From NCBI GenBank assembly GCA_016584495.1, contig WAID01000009.1, positions 558,001-622,000 of the forward strand: a stretch of DNA of 64,000 bases, written 5' to 3'. Positions 23,601-36,290 of the stretch are shown piece after piece. The position numbers and the translations under genes are program-made. A model generated the notes under the pieces. It was not told the DNA's origin and did no database searches. It saw nothing but the letters and a program-made list of their open reading frames with translations. The stretch comes from Celoporthe dispersa (taxonomy: Eukaryota; Ascomycota; Sordariomycetes; Diaporthales; Cryphonectriaceae). Position 1 is the stretch's first letter; every line of letters begins with the position of its first letter.

Positions 23601-26600
23601 GGCGTCTGTGGCTATTGGAAGACTGGGCCAAGGTAGTGATGGGATCTCAACGGAACAGGAATCTGTACCAAGGCGCGGGCGGTGCAGGATCAAACACCTC
23701 AAGTGTGAACACATAACAACATCAGCCTGAAGTGCTGGAATAGGTTATAATAGTTACCGACTATATAATTAAGTGAGCTCTTAAGCAGGAACCGTTCCAC
23801 TCTGTTATTCGTATTGATATTGATCGTGGTTTAAAGTCCTGCCTGTTGTTGTTGTACCTGGAGCAAATTCCTGATACTTCCACCTTGTCTTCACTATTGT
23901 CCAACCTCGATATGATTCTCCACGTTCAAGGAGCATATGGTTGTGATAACAACGGCTAAATAGGGTTTCCATGTTACATCGTGAAGTTCCTGAAGACTAC
24001 CTGCCTCACCTCGACGGGCTCCCTAGTGACTGAATTGGGTCAATCTCCGAGTTATAGCGGTATCACCTCGCAGACGGTTACCTTCCCCCGCAGCCCGCCT
24101 CTTTCTTGCTCAGATAAGCATCATAATTCATAACTTAACTTATAACTGGTAAGTTGCCAGGCGCGAGCTAGAGTTATCCAGGCTCGAGCTTCCGGCCTTG
24201 CAAATAACGGCTATAGAACACCCTCGGGGTAGTTTTGCATGTTACCCGACCAATGTGATTGAACCGCCCGGCACCTGCAGCTGAGTCCAGACACGTTTCG
24301 CTGTGAGTGTTGCAATCACAATAGTGCACACGCTCTAGTCGCTACAATTGCTGCAGGGGGTGTGATCTATTGTTGTTGGATCTGGCACTCCCCGCAGATC
24401 CCATGGTTCCCCCCGTCCAGATCGAAGCATCTGTGCTACGACACTTCACCATTGGTCGGCACTTTCTTGGGGGGGGGCAATGCTGCAGAAACTAACTCTT
24501 AGGATTGCTCCCACTGTACGAATACTATTATCGTGGCTTGCGCATTCCAAGAGGCGTGCTCTCAAGTTTTCCTCGTACTGCTTTTGAAAGAAAGAAAAAA
24601 AAAAAACCCTGATGATCTCTGGAACCTATTCGTCCATCCCATGCGAGACAAATGAGGCAACGAGTAATCATATGTCCGTGTCTCAGGTGTCTCAAATCAC
24701 TCCGACAGTCGGGCATCATTAGCACTCCAACCCGTTATTATGGGGACCAACCAAGCCACCTGAGGCACGCCACAGAGCCGCGTCGTCACCGCAAATGAAG
24801 CAAGGAGGCCCAACATAGACAAGAGTCGTCATCCAGGCAGGCCGTCACGTTACACATATACAATGTCGGTTAATGATGTATGTGTTAGATGTGGAAGGGG
24901 TCTTCTCTTTCTTCTCTCCCACCCTGGACTGGCAGGGTTTGCGTGCGGGTATTATATCTATCGTACGATATCGACGATTCGGGTCAAACCCCCGGGCGAG
25001 GGCCAGACTTGGTTACGAGATGTGGCCTGGGTTCTTTTGGGGGGGGGGAGGAAGGGGTTCTGTCCTTCGGCTATCTTGCTTTTTCTCCAGGATATGGTAA
25101 ACCCTTCCTCTTTTTATCGCTCCTCCACCCTCTTAAGCTTTTGATCTACCAAGGTGCTGACGTGTCTGGCCACTCATAGTCCGACGTCGTGGGTCAACCG
25201 TTGGACCGTGGTAATACAACGTCTCGCCGGGGGGTGTTCATTTCGACGAACCGTTCCCGATGCATGCAAGGTTCCTTAAGAAGCTTTCCTCAAGGGGGGG
25301 GGAGCACAACGTACTACACAGTATGTGTAGGATAATTACCCGACGAGCCGCGATGCCGTGTAACGGGCACCTTCAACTATATAGGACGTGCTATATAGTA
25401 CAGAAGCGAGATTTCGAGGGGAAAAAGAAGAAAAATGAAAATATTCAGAAAAAGAAGCCAAAAAAAAAAAGTGACAAAACCTTGAGTGTCATCATGTACT
25501 CATGGTACATTCACCTTCTGGACCAGAGAAGCCCAGGGGTTCAGATCCTACCCGTCGGTCAAAATGTCCAGACCGACCCTTGCGCGTGCAGCCGCAGTAG
25601 TATCGATTCTGGATACAGAAGAAAAAAACCGAAACCTAGAATCTGAACGCCGGCAGCGCTTCTGGGACACTGCCGCGGCCGCGGGACAAGGTGAAAGACA
25701 AAGGTGAAAACATGACATATCGCTTGCAGAAAGCCGCGCGGGTGAAGAAGAAGCTGGTCCGACCCTCGCGGCATGTTCTGGTGGCGCCAGTAAACGACTG
25801 ATCTTTTTTTTCTCTTTTTTCTTTCTTCCTTTTGAGAATGCTTCTGGCTAGATGATGTTGCTTTTTCTTCTTGGGCCTGCAGCTACAAGCCGTGAAACTT
25901 TGTGCTCAACAGAAACCTCTTCATTTCGGTCTCTCCCAACGAACAATCCTGGAGGCCGTTGAGGAGGTACGGAGGACGGCTCGGGAGGGAGAAAAACCAA
26001 GAGGGACCCCAGGTAGCCTTTCTGTCCCGTCAGCGCCTCATACCCACCACCCGCAAGCCGACGCGGGCGAGCAGGTTGGAGTGAGTTGAGTGTGACACCA
26101 CATCATCGGCAGCATGTCGGATTCCCATGGGTCATGCGGGCTGGATCGATTGTATGTACCACAGCAGCAGCCACCCGTGGTCGTCTTCTCAGCCGCATCA
26201 TGCCATTATCTCATGTCGTGACAGGCTCTCGATCGTATTCGTCGCTGTACGGATTCGTTAGCGATGTGTTTTCCTCTGTCTCTCGCCTACTGACCCCTGG
26301 CTCATGCATAATTAAGTGCCTAGCCGCATGGCCTCCCAAGGAGCCAAGACCGTTGACGAGGTGGGCTGATTGCATCAGAACGGGTGACAGACGAGACAGA
26401 GAAATAAATGTACTACATGGCTGGCCAGCTCAAGCCTTGTTCTGTCGTATTGTCACATATAGATGATGCCTAGGCGCGGAAAGAAGAGGAAGAAGAAAAA
26501 AATGCTGGAACGTTTGACTGCTGGGAAGAACCACAGCGAGCTAGAGAGAGGGAAAGAGAGAGAGCACAGAGGCCGCCATGAGCTAACCACCACCTAGCCC

Positions 26601-27018
26601 ACAAGAGAAAAGGCACACACACTGTGACTGACACACCTCCACGGAGGGAAACAACACCCGGGCCCATGTCCAGGCTCCTCGCCGCTCGAAAACAGAGCAC
26701 ACACATACACACACACACGCCCATCCCCCCACCCACTCACTCACTTTCCCAGAATTCTGCAACATGCACGCTGTTATTTCCGGGGAACCACGTGGAAGGT
26801 AGCGCAATCCGCATGGCTATACCTCAAAGGGCCTCGAACTCCGTTGCTGCGGATGGGTGGGAGGGGGAGAGACAGACTACGTCTGAGGCAAGGTAGCCTG
26901 GCAAGCCTGGGAAAATGTGACCGACCCGGGAGGAGGGGGCTGGTTCTCATCGCGTGGCGAGTTAAACCTCTCTTGGGGACCTTTTCCGGATATGAAACCT
27001 GGAAGAAAGCTGAAGAGA

Positions 27019-27021
<3 letters not shown>

Positions 27022-27049
<28 letters not shown>
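27022..27049. repeat. (TG)n microsatellite followed by a CG/CGTG tail
   Basis: About 14 TG units running into GCGCGCGTG. It is a purine/pyrimidine alternating tract with Z-DNA potential. Confidence 0.9.
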
Positions 27050-27058
<9 letters not shown>

Positions 27059-27450
27059 AAGAGAAGAAAAAAAAAGGAAGAGAGAGTCTTGTTGCCCAAG
27101 TTCATCCCGAATTAACCACCACCCCCTGGGCTAGACATCGTCCGAACTGTTTTTTCTCTGGCGGAAGTAGGGCTCTCAGACGTGATCAACGTCTCTGCGC
27201 CCGAGATATATCGCCCTGTCATGTAAATGATCGTATCAGGTTCAGGTCTCAAGAGCAGCCTTCGCGGCCGCCAGTGCCCAATGTCCCAACTGCGGATCTG
27301 TCTATCAGGAATTTTTTCCCAAAAAAAAAGAAAAAAAGAAAGAAGAAGAAAAAAAAAAAAGGAAAGGAGAGTCGGATCCGCTCGGAGGAAGAAGAGATAG
27401 CTACACCCCTCCCTACTATGGCTGCTATCTCAAAACGCCGGGCCAGGCAC

Positions 27451-27472
27451 CACACACACACACACACACACA
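27451..27472. repeat. (CA)n microsatellite
   Basis: About 11 CA units, some 400 bases from the (TG)n tract. Confidence 0.9.
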
Positions 27473-28080
27473 TAAATACGGGGGTGGCTTAGGGTGGTGA
27501 TCTCCAGAGCCTTTTTCGCGTGGGATCCGGGGTGTACCCATGAATCGCTGTGGATGGATGGAGAACCCAACCTCGTGGGTCCCCAAGAGAACGCTACCAT
27601 GTACATAGCATTTAGTAGTACAACCGTGGCGGTGGGTGAAAATCAATGCGGAGGACCGGAAGACAACGCCGAGTAAGAAACGGACAATAGCCGACCACAC
27701 CCCCGAGCCCACTACCATGTACCACGAGGAGGGAGGGGGATTGTCACCAAGCTCGCATCCGGTTTCCCTATTTTCTGTGCCCTTCTCATCTCATTTTCCC
27801 TCTCTCTCTCTCCTTCTTTCTCCTCTTTTCAGATGATTGCCAAGTACGTCCACCTGAGACAGACTACAAGCCTGAACCCCTGACCTCGAGGGTGAATTAC
27901 CGGATGACTATCTCATCACACCATGGTCTCCCTCCCCCTCCTCCTCTCTTCTCGTCCCTCCTAGTATAGGCCAGGGGGTTATGTGAGGCGAGTTGTTCAT
28001 GTCGTAGGATGCTACTATAGTAGCAGTAGTATGTAAATAGTATGTACCTTGCATTTACTGTGAAGAACGTTTACGATGCT

Positions 28081-28098
28081 AGAGAGAGAGAGAGAGAA
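28081..28098. repeat. (GA)n microsatellite
   Basis: Roughly nine GA units. Confidence 0.8.
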
Positions 28099-29311
28099 AG
28101 ACCCAGGGGCCCTCTCTTTACACGGCTCAATATCCCCTATAAGCTAGCTCCACGAGGATCGAAGAAGGGGACTTTTAACTTTTCAGTCCGAGATAAAAAT
28201 TGGAGGGTTTCCCCCCCCCTTGTTTGTTGCCAGCCCAGGGGTCTGTGAAGAGGTCGACAGGAACAGGAACTGATCCACGTTGGCGCATGATGACCAAACG
28301 CCAGAGACGTTCGAGACTGGATTGGCCCGCCCGCCCGCCAGCCAGCCAGCCACAGCCGCCACTGGTGACGAAGACGAAGAGGAACTGGAACTAAAAATAG
28401 AAGACAAGAAGGGGAGAAGGGAAGAAGAAAAGAAATCTCTGTGACCTTTATCTTGGCTCTCGCATTCGCCATGTCTCTTGTTGAGCGTGTAACTTGTTCG
28501 GTCTCGCGGGCACAGTAATCGAGGTGATGTCGGATGCCCCAAAAGAGTAGGTAGGTACCCATGCATGACAGAAGAAGCAGTTGGCCGCCCACAGACTCCC
28601 TCTCTCGCCGTGAACAGAAACAAGAAGAAGAAGAAGAAAAAAATCGGATCCATCCGACGTGCTTGGACGTACCGTAGTACTGTAAAAATCTAGACGCAGT
28701 GAAGACAGGCTGCCGCCGGCTCCTCGCAGCCTCGGCAGAAGAGAAGGGGGGGGGTGTGGCCGCTTGTTCCCTCTCTTTCTCTCTCTGGTCTTACAGTCTC
28801 TGCAGCACAAGTATTGTGGTACGACGAAAAAAACCTGCCACTAGGCCCTGACGCCTTGATCGAGACATGGACCTGTGGGGATCGTATGTGCTCTGCACTA
28901 ATACCTAGCAGGTCAGGTCTCGCGTTGTTCGCTGTCATTGTCGCTTCAGTCGGTGGCTGCCACAGTACACAACAACCAGAATCTCTGTCGGCCCGGCATC
29001 GAGTCAAGTTCATGCCGGTAGTCAGACCCAGGACCCTGAACGACCGGGTGGCTGCACGCCCTTCCGATGTACCTTGACGTGTTTTTGTGTATGTTATGAA
29101 AATGCCAATCCGAGGCTCAAGTCTTTTTTTTTTTTTTTTAAATTTATTTCAAAACGTCTCCGTAGCGTTGATCTTGCTGATTGATGAGAAGAGGGGAGGA
29201 AAAAACACACCAAACCCCCAAGGGAAGAAACAGGCTGGTAGGAAGAAAGGCTATCTTTATCGATGACAGGTTTGGACAGATAAACACACACCAAAAACGT
29301 GAGAAAGAGCC

Positions 29312-29330
29312 AAAAAAAAAAAAAAAAAAA
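29312..29330. repeat. Poly(A) tract of about 19
   Basis: Homopolymer A run within an A-rich neighbourhood. A T-rich run lies nearby at about 29121-29138. Confidence 0.9.
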
Positions 29331-29713
29331 GGGCTAGACTTTTGGGCTGTGGGGAGAGGGCAGTCCGTGCAAGCCTCTCTCATCCATAGTAGAGAGAGGA
29401 AACAAAAAAAGATCCCTACGACACATGCCCGCGCATGACAGTGTTACATCGCACACCCGGGAGCCGCACCTGGATAGACTGGCTGCCCACTAACAACACC
29501 AGAGGCTCTGGAGAGGCCAGGCGGATGATCCTCCAGGCTAACAAGTGGCCCCTACTACACACAGTACTGTACTCACCCGCCCAAGGGGGGGTAAGCAGAG
29601 TACGTACAGTCCCTGCAAGCTCAGGTACAACGTCTTTTTGTACCCCCCTCCCCCCTCTCCGGTAGACCACACTCACTCTCGTCGAGTCAGCCCCTCTATC
29701 GATCTGGAAACCT

Positions 29714-29760
29714 TAAAAAACACAAGAGAAAAAAAAAAACACAAGAGAAAAAAAAAAAAG
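29714..29760. repeat. Tandem duplication of an A-rich unit containing CACAAGAG
   Basis: The unit CACAAGAG followed by a long A run occurs twice in direct succession. Confidence 0.7.
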
Positions 29761-31959
29761 ATGCCAGCGACAGTGCTGATCGACACGATAAGTAGAAAGG
29801 GGAAAAAAAGAGCACTAGGTTTCAAAAGACCGCCAACAGAGTCGCTGTCATCTTGACACTATAATCCTCATATCAGCTCTACTGCAGCATCATGACTGGA
29901 GGCAGGCTACTCATGGAGCCGTCTCTTTTTTTTTTCTTTCTTTTGTCCTCTTCTCTCCCCCTCCCCCCCGCTATGCAGGCTGCAGGTACAGCTAGCTACT
30001 TAGGGCCCCCTAATGCAGGCCCGGATGCATCTCCCCCCTCTTTTTGCGGTTGCTGTTCTCCATAGCGCGTGATACCGATTAGCCATGCCATGCCAAACGC
30101 AGAGATTCATATCTCCATAATTGAGGCAGGACGGTACCCGTTCCGGAAAATCGTCTTGGTGCTTGTCCCTCGATGGTGGTAGGAGGGGCATTCAGGATAG
30201 AAGACTGCAGCACCGGACCAGAATGATACGAACATAGACGACGCGTGGTTACTGTAAGTCTTGGGTACTATTATCGAGAGTATTATTTAGTAATCCTCTC
30301 TGCTTCCTCCACCTCAGACCACTATCCGACTATGTAATAGTATGTGCAGGGCACGCTACAAAAAAAAAAAGAAAAATCAAAATTCGCAAGAGATCGCGAG
30401 ACGGGGGCCAACGAAAAAGCGGACCACCGAGGACGACGACGGCGGCCGCCGCTTCGTGGGCCCCGTGGCGCGCTTGACACTCAAAATGAACTCACTTCAC
30501 TTGTCTCCCTATCTTAAACCGAGGCTCCTTGAAGTGTTTTTTTCTTTTCCTTCTTCCTCTCTTTCTCCTCTTAACAAGCCTTCCTTGCGGGGCAGCGCCC
30601 AGAGCCAGAGTCTGTGGGAACAAGGATATGCACAAGAAGAAGGAGAGAGAGAGATAATAATAATAATAAAAAAAAGGTTCCAAGGATGTAATTTAGGACA
30701 TTTATGAATGCCTAGTTTTGTGCTGACTCTTAGCAGTAGTGAAGAAAACATGCTGTGTCGTATTCACAAGTCAGAGAGGCATGTCTTCTGCATTCCGAGG
30801 CGAACTGTACTTGGGGCCTGTCACATCGCGTGGCAGCATCGTCGCTTGGCTTGCCCCCTCCCCTCCTTCTCCACAGAAGGAATTACATGAGTACTTTTAG
30901 CCATCGTAGCATGGCAAGTGGTGGTATGCCAGCCAGAGATAACATAAACGCACACCGTCCCCTCCCCTCCCCTCCTCCCCTCCCCCCCCTCTCAAAAGAA
31001 AAAAGTCTCCGGGTGTTATGCCAAGGTGACGGGGACCGCCCCAGTTTGCATGAACCCACCACCGTGCCGGAAGCACATCCGGACCGGACTTTTGCTGATC
31101 TTGTTTAACGAAGCCAAGAAAAAGAAGGAGAAAAAGGTTGTCAGGTCTGTACTATGTAGGGACCAGGTCTCGAGTAGGAGGAAGGGGGGGTGGGAAAATA
31201 AAATAATAAAGACAAGACACTGACTACTGTACATACAAAGTAGTACTATACCGTATAGGATGGGGGGAAAAAATCCACAGCGCACAAACCTTGGGCTGGT
31301 GCGGCTCACCCAAGAACGGTAATCCATTTCCCTATCTCGCAATACCTCCGGGAGGGGAAGGGGCAGGCCGCAAGGGGCGAGAAATGTCCCGCTCCTGTTA
31401 CTATTTACGCCCGTATGCGTATTCGCAGATTTGGGAGAGGTGTTTATCTTTTTTTCTTCCTTCATACTGCAGCGACAGGCCAGGCGCCAGCAGAGTGCTG
31501 TGCACAGCAGCCCACCCCCTTCTCCCTCAGGGTACCATCGTAAACCTCTCGAGAGTCGAAACAACAAAGTCGATCAATCGGTGGCTGGGTGGGACCCGCA
31601 CCCCACCGGGACGCACCCGAAACAAGAGTGCAACCCCGGAGAACCGTCAAGGTGGCCCCCGGCTCGAACGATTTGGCTGCTTGGGTGGCGGTGACGATCA
31701 GATATTGTCACTCTGGCACGGCCGTTTCCCTCATGGATACCGTGATGAGTAGCCATTCGGAAGATCGCGTCGCATCAACACCCCAAATCATCGTTAGCAG
31801 CAAGCTTCTCTCAACTTTTTGCCTTTTTCTCTTTTTTCTTTTTTTGGTCTTTGCAGGGAGGAGGCCCCCTCCCCCCCGAGGTGATGTACGATGATGCAGA
31901 TTTGCGATTTTGGAGGGGTCAGATTGGGCTCCACCGTGCTTTGCCTGGTCTGTAGATCC

Positions 31960-32013
<54 letters not shown>
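31960..32013. repeat. Imperfect (GA)n tract, about 54 bases
   Basis: Polypurine GA repeat interrupted twice by AAA. It is long enough for triplex (H-DNA) formation in principle. Confidence 0.9.
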
Positions 32014-32590
32014 GGCAGCATCAGGTTGGTCAGAGAAAAGACCTCTGGGTCAGGCTGTTCACCTCTTGCCGACCCCCCCTGGCGACACAGCCTGCTACAC
32101 CCGCATCGTGCTGTACAGGCTCATATTGGTACAAGTCTTGCCACTGCGCCCGAGACAACCCAGGGAAGGGCGGTCTCAGGTGTTGTAGAGGATATATTTC
32201 TCTACCTCGGGGGGTCCCAGCTCAGGCATCGGCATCGCGCCCATCTTTTGATCGCGGCCCTTGCGGACCAAGAACAAGATTGTGGCGTCGTTCGTGGATC
32301 GCCGCTGGCTCCTAATTACGCCTTTTTTTTCTTCTTCTTTTCTTTGTACGACTACCACCCTCAAAACAACGGCGTGCTGCATGGTCGATCAATGTCCTGG
32401 CTCGGTACCTGGGGCTTTTGTTCCCGAGAAGGCCGTGCGACGGGAGTCTCCCGACAGGATGACCCAACTTCTCTTTTTTTTTTTTCCCTTGTGATTAGCC
32501 CGCCCCCTCCCCCCAAATCCATATTGCGGATCTGATCGGGGAGGTGGCGAGATATGAAGGTGAGGGGAGAGGGGAGGGGGGTGTATGTGT

Positions 32591-32612
32591 GTGCGTGCGT
32601 GCGTGCGTGCGT
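32591..32612. repeat. (GTGC)n tetranucleotide repeat
   Basis: Several GTGC/CGTG units following a short GT repeat. Confidence 0.75.
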
Positions 32613-32954
32613 CAGTCTAGCTCAGGTACAAGTGGAAGCAGGCAAGTCTGGTCACACGAGGTGACCCAGGGCGACGCCCTTGAACCCGCAACCTGATCAC
32701 ATTCATCGGTTGTCCTGTCCTCCAGGGGGGGGGTGAAGGAGGCCGCTCGACATGGCCACCTTAGCCTCTTGCCCACCAGGTCAATGCAGATAATCATAAT
32801 CACTCAGTCACCACCGGAGGTGACATTCCTGTTTGTGGGTGGGTGTGAGCGAGCGAGTGAGTGATGTGATGTGTTCATTCCCCTTGCGCAGAGGAGGTGG
32901 ATCATCTGATAACCGTGCATTGCACTGCATACGACATCACAGGTCAAGATAGAT

Positions 32955-32976
32955 CCTCTCTCTCTCTCTCTCTCTC
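32955..32976. repeat. (CT)n microsatellite
   Basis: About 11 CT units. Confidence 0.85.
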
Positions 32977-33547
32977 CTCCCCCTGCCTTTCTCTCTTTGG
33001 ACGTGCCTGTGGGCAAAGCGTCAGGGGTAGAGGTGATACTCTAAACCCTTTCTTGCTGAAGATGGATAGGTACACGAAGTCCTTCGTATACTGCACGGTC
33101 GATTGGGCAAATATTGGCTCGCTAGGGGAGAGAAGATAGGAAGACAGACCCGCGGACTGGGTCAGGACGGCGTCGCACCTCTCTGCACATCCCCACCATC
33201 CGAGCGTGCATGTCGCCTTGTCTCGATGCGAATAGTGTGGCAGCTGGACAACCCGGGGTGAGGCGAAGCAGCGGTGGCGTTGTGGCTGCACGATCTCTCG
33301 GAGCCGCCTGGAGAGACGAGGGTCGTAGGCCATTGGAAAACTTGTTTGATGAAGAAAGAAAAACGAAGAAGAAAAAAAAGACCAATGCAGAGGTATTCTC
33401 TGTGCTCGTGCGTATAAAGCATTGTCCGGTGCTTGTCAACCAAGAATAAGCCGGATAGTTAGGTGAGAATTGTGCACTCATTTTCCCTATCACGCCGTGC
33501 CTTCAAAGGTACGGGATCCATGTAGGTACTTGGCAGGGAAGGAATTC

Positions 33548-33548
<1 letters not shown>

Positions 33549-33581
<33 letters not shown>
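33549..33581. repeat. Poly(A) tract of about 33
   Basis: The longest homopolymer in the window. It begins right after GGAATTCC and ends at GCTGGAGCC. Confidence 0.95.
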
Positions 33582-33584
<3 letters not shown>

Positions 33585-33616
33585 GGAGCCGCAACCAACT
33601 TTTTCTTTCTTCTTTT

Positions 33617-33652
33617 CTTGTTCAAATGGCAGTTTGAACAAGTTTGAACAAG
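33617..33652. repeat. Inverted plus direct repeat of TTTGAACAAG
   Basis: CTTGTTCAAA at 33617-33626 is the exact reverse complement of TTTGAACAAG at 33633-33642, with a 6-base spacer. TTTGAACAAG is then repeated immediately at 33643-33652. Confidence 0.9.
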
Positions 33653-35808
33653 AGGCGCGGGTGTCTGGGCGTCGTCTTCGCCCAGCCAAGGCCTAATCAC
33701 ACGCGATGTTACGGTCTGCCCCTCTAGTTTGGTTCTACACGCAGTGGTAAGCTTGTGATACGCAAAGTGGACGGCCTTTTGGAGAGGAAGGAGGGGAAAA
33801 TAAGTCAATAGCTTTGCGGCGCCTGCAGCGCCTGGCTGGGTCCTCCGGGTCCTCTGTAGATAAGACCGACCTCTCTCTCCCTCTCTCCCGCGCCAACAAG
33901 AAAGAAAGGAAAAAAAAGGATCGGGCGGCGTGATGTGGTGCAACTGTGCAGCTGCACGCTCAGGCCCTCTCCAGCATCCAGGACGGCCTGCCAAGTTGGA
34001 CTAGGCCTGCAGAGAACCTGTAGGACTCGCCTGACAGCATGCACCTGCTGCTACTCTCCCCTCCCCCTCCCCCCCTGGGCGTCTGGGACTCCCTGCAGGT
34101 CGGCGTCTTCGGGCACCTGATTCGTGTTTGATGCGCGGTCCCCGTCTGGATGCCACGGCATTCTGCAAGGGTGGATTTCACCGTGGTACCGTCCAGACCA
34201 GGTTGGCCTTCGATGCAATCCGTTCTTGTGTGATGTGTATGCTGGCGCGCAGAAGGGCGGGCGTTGAACAGGTGAGGAGATGAGGCAAAGGGTGTACGCG
34301 GAAGAATGGCGAAGAAGAGAACGAAACGCTTGGCATGAGTGTATGTCAAGGGAATCTTCATTCTCCCAACCCCCCCTCCCCTCTTTGATAAATCCAAGGG
34401 AGCAGAGGAGCGGAGCCTAGTCCCACCCTCGACACACACCACAGTCTCCTCCGTCTGACACGGGAGCCCACCATGGAGAGGCCGCCCGCCGTAGCCAGCC
34501 TCCCGCGTTCTATGTATGCATGACCAGGCTGGCCTTGGTCTGGTTGGATAGCCGTGGCAGACACGACCAAGAGAGCACAGCGAGGCCCTCGTGCGCCTCC
34601 GCGTCTCTCGAGCTGGGCCGTCAAGTAAACGCAAGCCTGCAATCACAAAATTTTGTTCAACCCGGCTCGAAACCGGAGCCGAGCCTTTCCGGTGGAGCCC
34701 TCACCTCCATACCGAGCGGCCCTTCCCGTGCCGTGTCCGACTTCCGGAGCCACCAGTCGTGGACCCTGTTGATCTTTTGTGCAAGACAAAAACAAGAGAA
34801 AGTCGCGGGGGAAAACGGCCTGGCCAATAGGTCCCGAAAAGAATAGTCACTATAGTGCGTTGACGTCCTTTCTCCTCTAGACAGCAGCTGCTAAGACCTC
34901 GTGGCTGTTCCCTTCCGTCTTCGGAGACAGAGGAGGACGGGATGGCCTGGCGACGTCTGCTGCATCATGTGCCCTCGTCAGCAAAGCTTGCGAGAGACAG
35001 AGAAGTGCAAGCGGCGCCATGAGCGCATGCTGGAGACATCCAGGTCATCTTCTCGTCATGCTGACGTCCTCATCAGGGCTCTGTCTGTTGGTAATCCCAA
35101 GACTTGTAAGTACACACATCTGTTGTTTCGACCAGGCCGGACGCATGCTACAAGACCCTGCTGTGAGACCTTTCAAAAAAGCAGAGAGAAATTAAAATAG
35201 AAAAAAAAAGGGTAGATGGTAGTAGGAGACCGCAGTGAGCAGTCGACAACAACAGATGAAGCTGTGCGGCTTCGGGAAGCTGACCACAGTGGTGTGTGTG
35301 TCTGTGTGTGAGAAAGACGACGCATGATGCACTACCTGTTTATGTATCCACCCGCTTGACCGATCGACGGCGCAGGAAAAAAAAAAAAGTGCAGCTCTCT
35401 GGGCGGTGCTCTGCGGGCAGAGATTAAGCATATGACGATGGGGGCGCTGCTGGCATCATCCAGGTTCTTTGGGTACGCCTCCCGTCTTGGTCTGATCTCT
35501 TGTCCTCGAGCCCGGCCTGGCGCAGACCTCCGCATCAGGACAAACATCCGGGGCGGAAGCAGCACAGACGTCCCGGCCAGCCAAGGATGCCAGGGGCGCG
35601 GAGGGACGAGGTCGTCAGGCCCTGTCAGGGGAGCCCTCGTCGGCCGCGGTTTCACCTACCTGGCCACACCTGCTGCGGGCGGTCTGATTGGCCCACGGCC
35701 CTCAGGCTCCGGATCTTCCTGGCAGCCCTGCAGCAGCGGAATTGCGGGTCGAGAGATCATCTCTGGTCGAATTGTGCCTGGATGGCTGTAACTCCGCGGG
35801 GTCGAGGC

Positions 35809-35826
35809 CACACACACACACACACA
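35809..35826. repeat. (CA)n microsatellite
   Basis: About nine CA units. Confidence 0.85.
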
Positions 35827-36266
35827 ACCTCATAGCACATGGAGAGCTAGAACGGCTTTGAACGTAGCCATGGAACACTGCCAGAAGATGTTTCCCACCC
35901 CCTTCTTCTTCTTCTTGGGCCTTTTGGACGGGTTTCCGAGTCATAACCCATCAACAATGCCCGGGGTTTGCAGGCTTGGCGCAGGGGGGGAGGGGAGCGG
36001 AGAGAGACCTGCGGTACTCTCTCGACAAGTACTGCACTGGCGAACCTTGAGTGATGGCTCTATCAAGGGAAAAACCCTGCAATCTTTGCCGAAAATAGAC
36101 CATGAAGCTGTGAGGTCTCTCGCCCTGTCTGTCGTGCCTGGTCGTGGCTCGCAGGACGCTGCAGCGATGACGGTCTGCTATTTCGTCAACCGACCCTGCT
36201 ATTATCCTCGAGCCAGCCTTGGATGTGTTTGTGTGTGTGCGTGCGTGTGTGGCCCTGCCACAGGGC

Positions 36267-36290
36267 GAGAGAGAGAGAGAGAGAGAGAGG
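36267..36290. repeat. (GA)n microsatellite
   Basis: About 12 GA units. A (GT/GC)n-like stretch lies immediately upstream at about 36227-36250. Confidence 0.85.

Noticed and set aside
31016..31567. 183-codon minus-strand open frame in the desert
   Set aside because: Composition follows poly-A/T tracts (Phe and Lys runs), there is no domain, and it overlaps other equally long frames.
32660..32705. Minus-strand GCGGGTTCAAGG as a possible tRNA T-arm
   Set aside because: The region folds as a GGGCGACGCCC palindrome and no complete cloverleaf can be drawn.
33960..34646. 228-codon minus-strand open frame
   Set aside because: Arg/Pro/Thr-rich, no recognisable motif, no supporting splice sites or codon pattern like the real genes.
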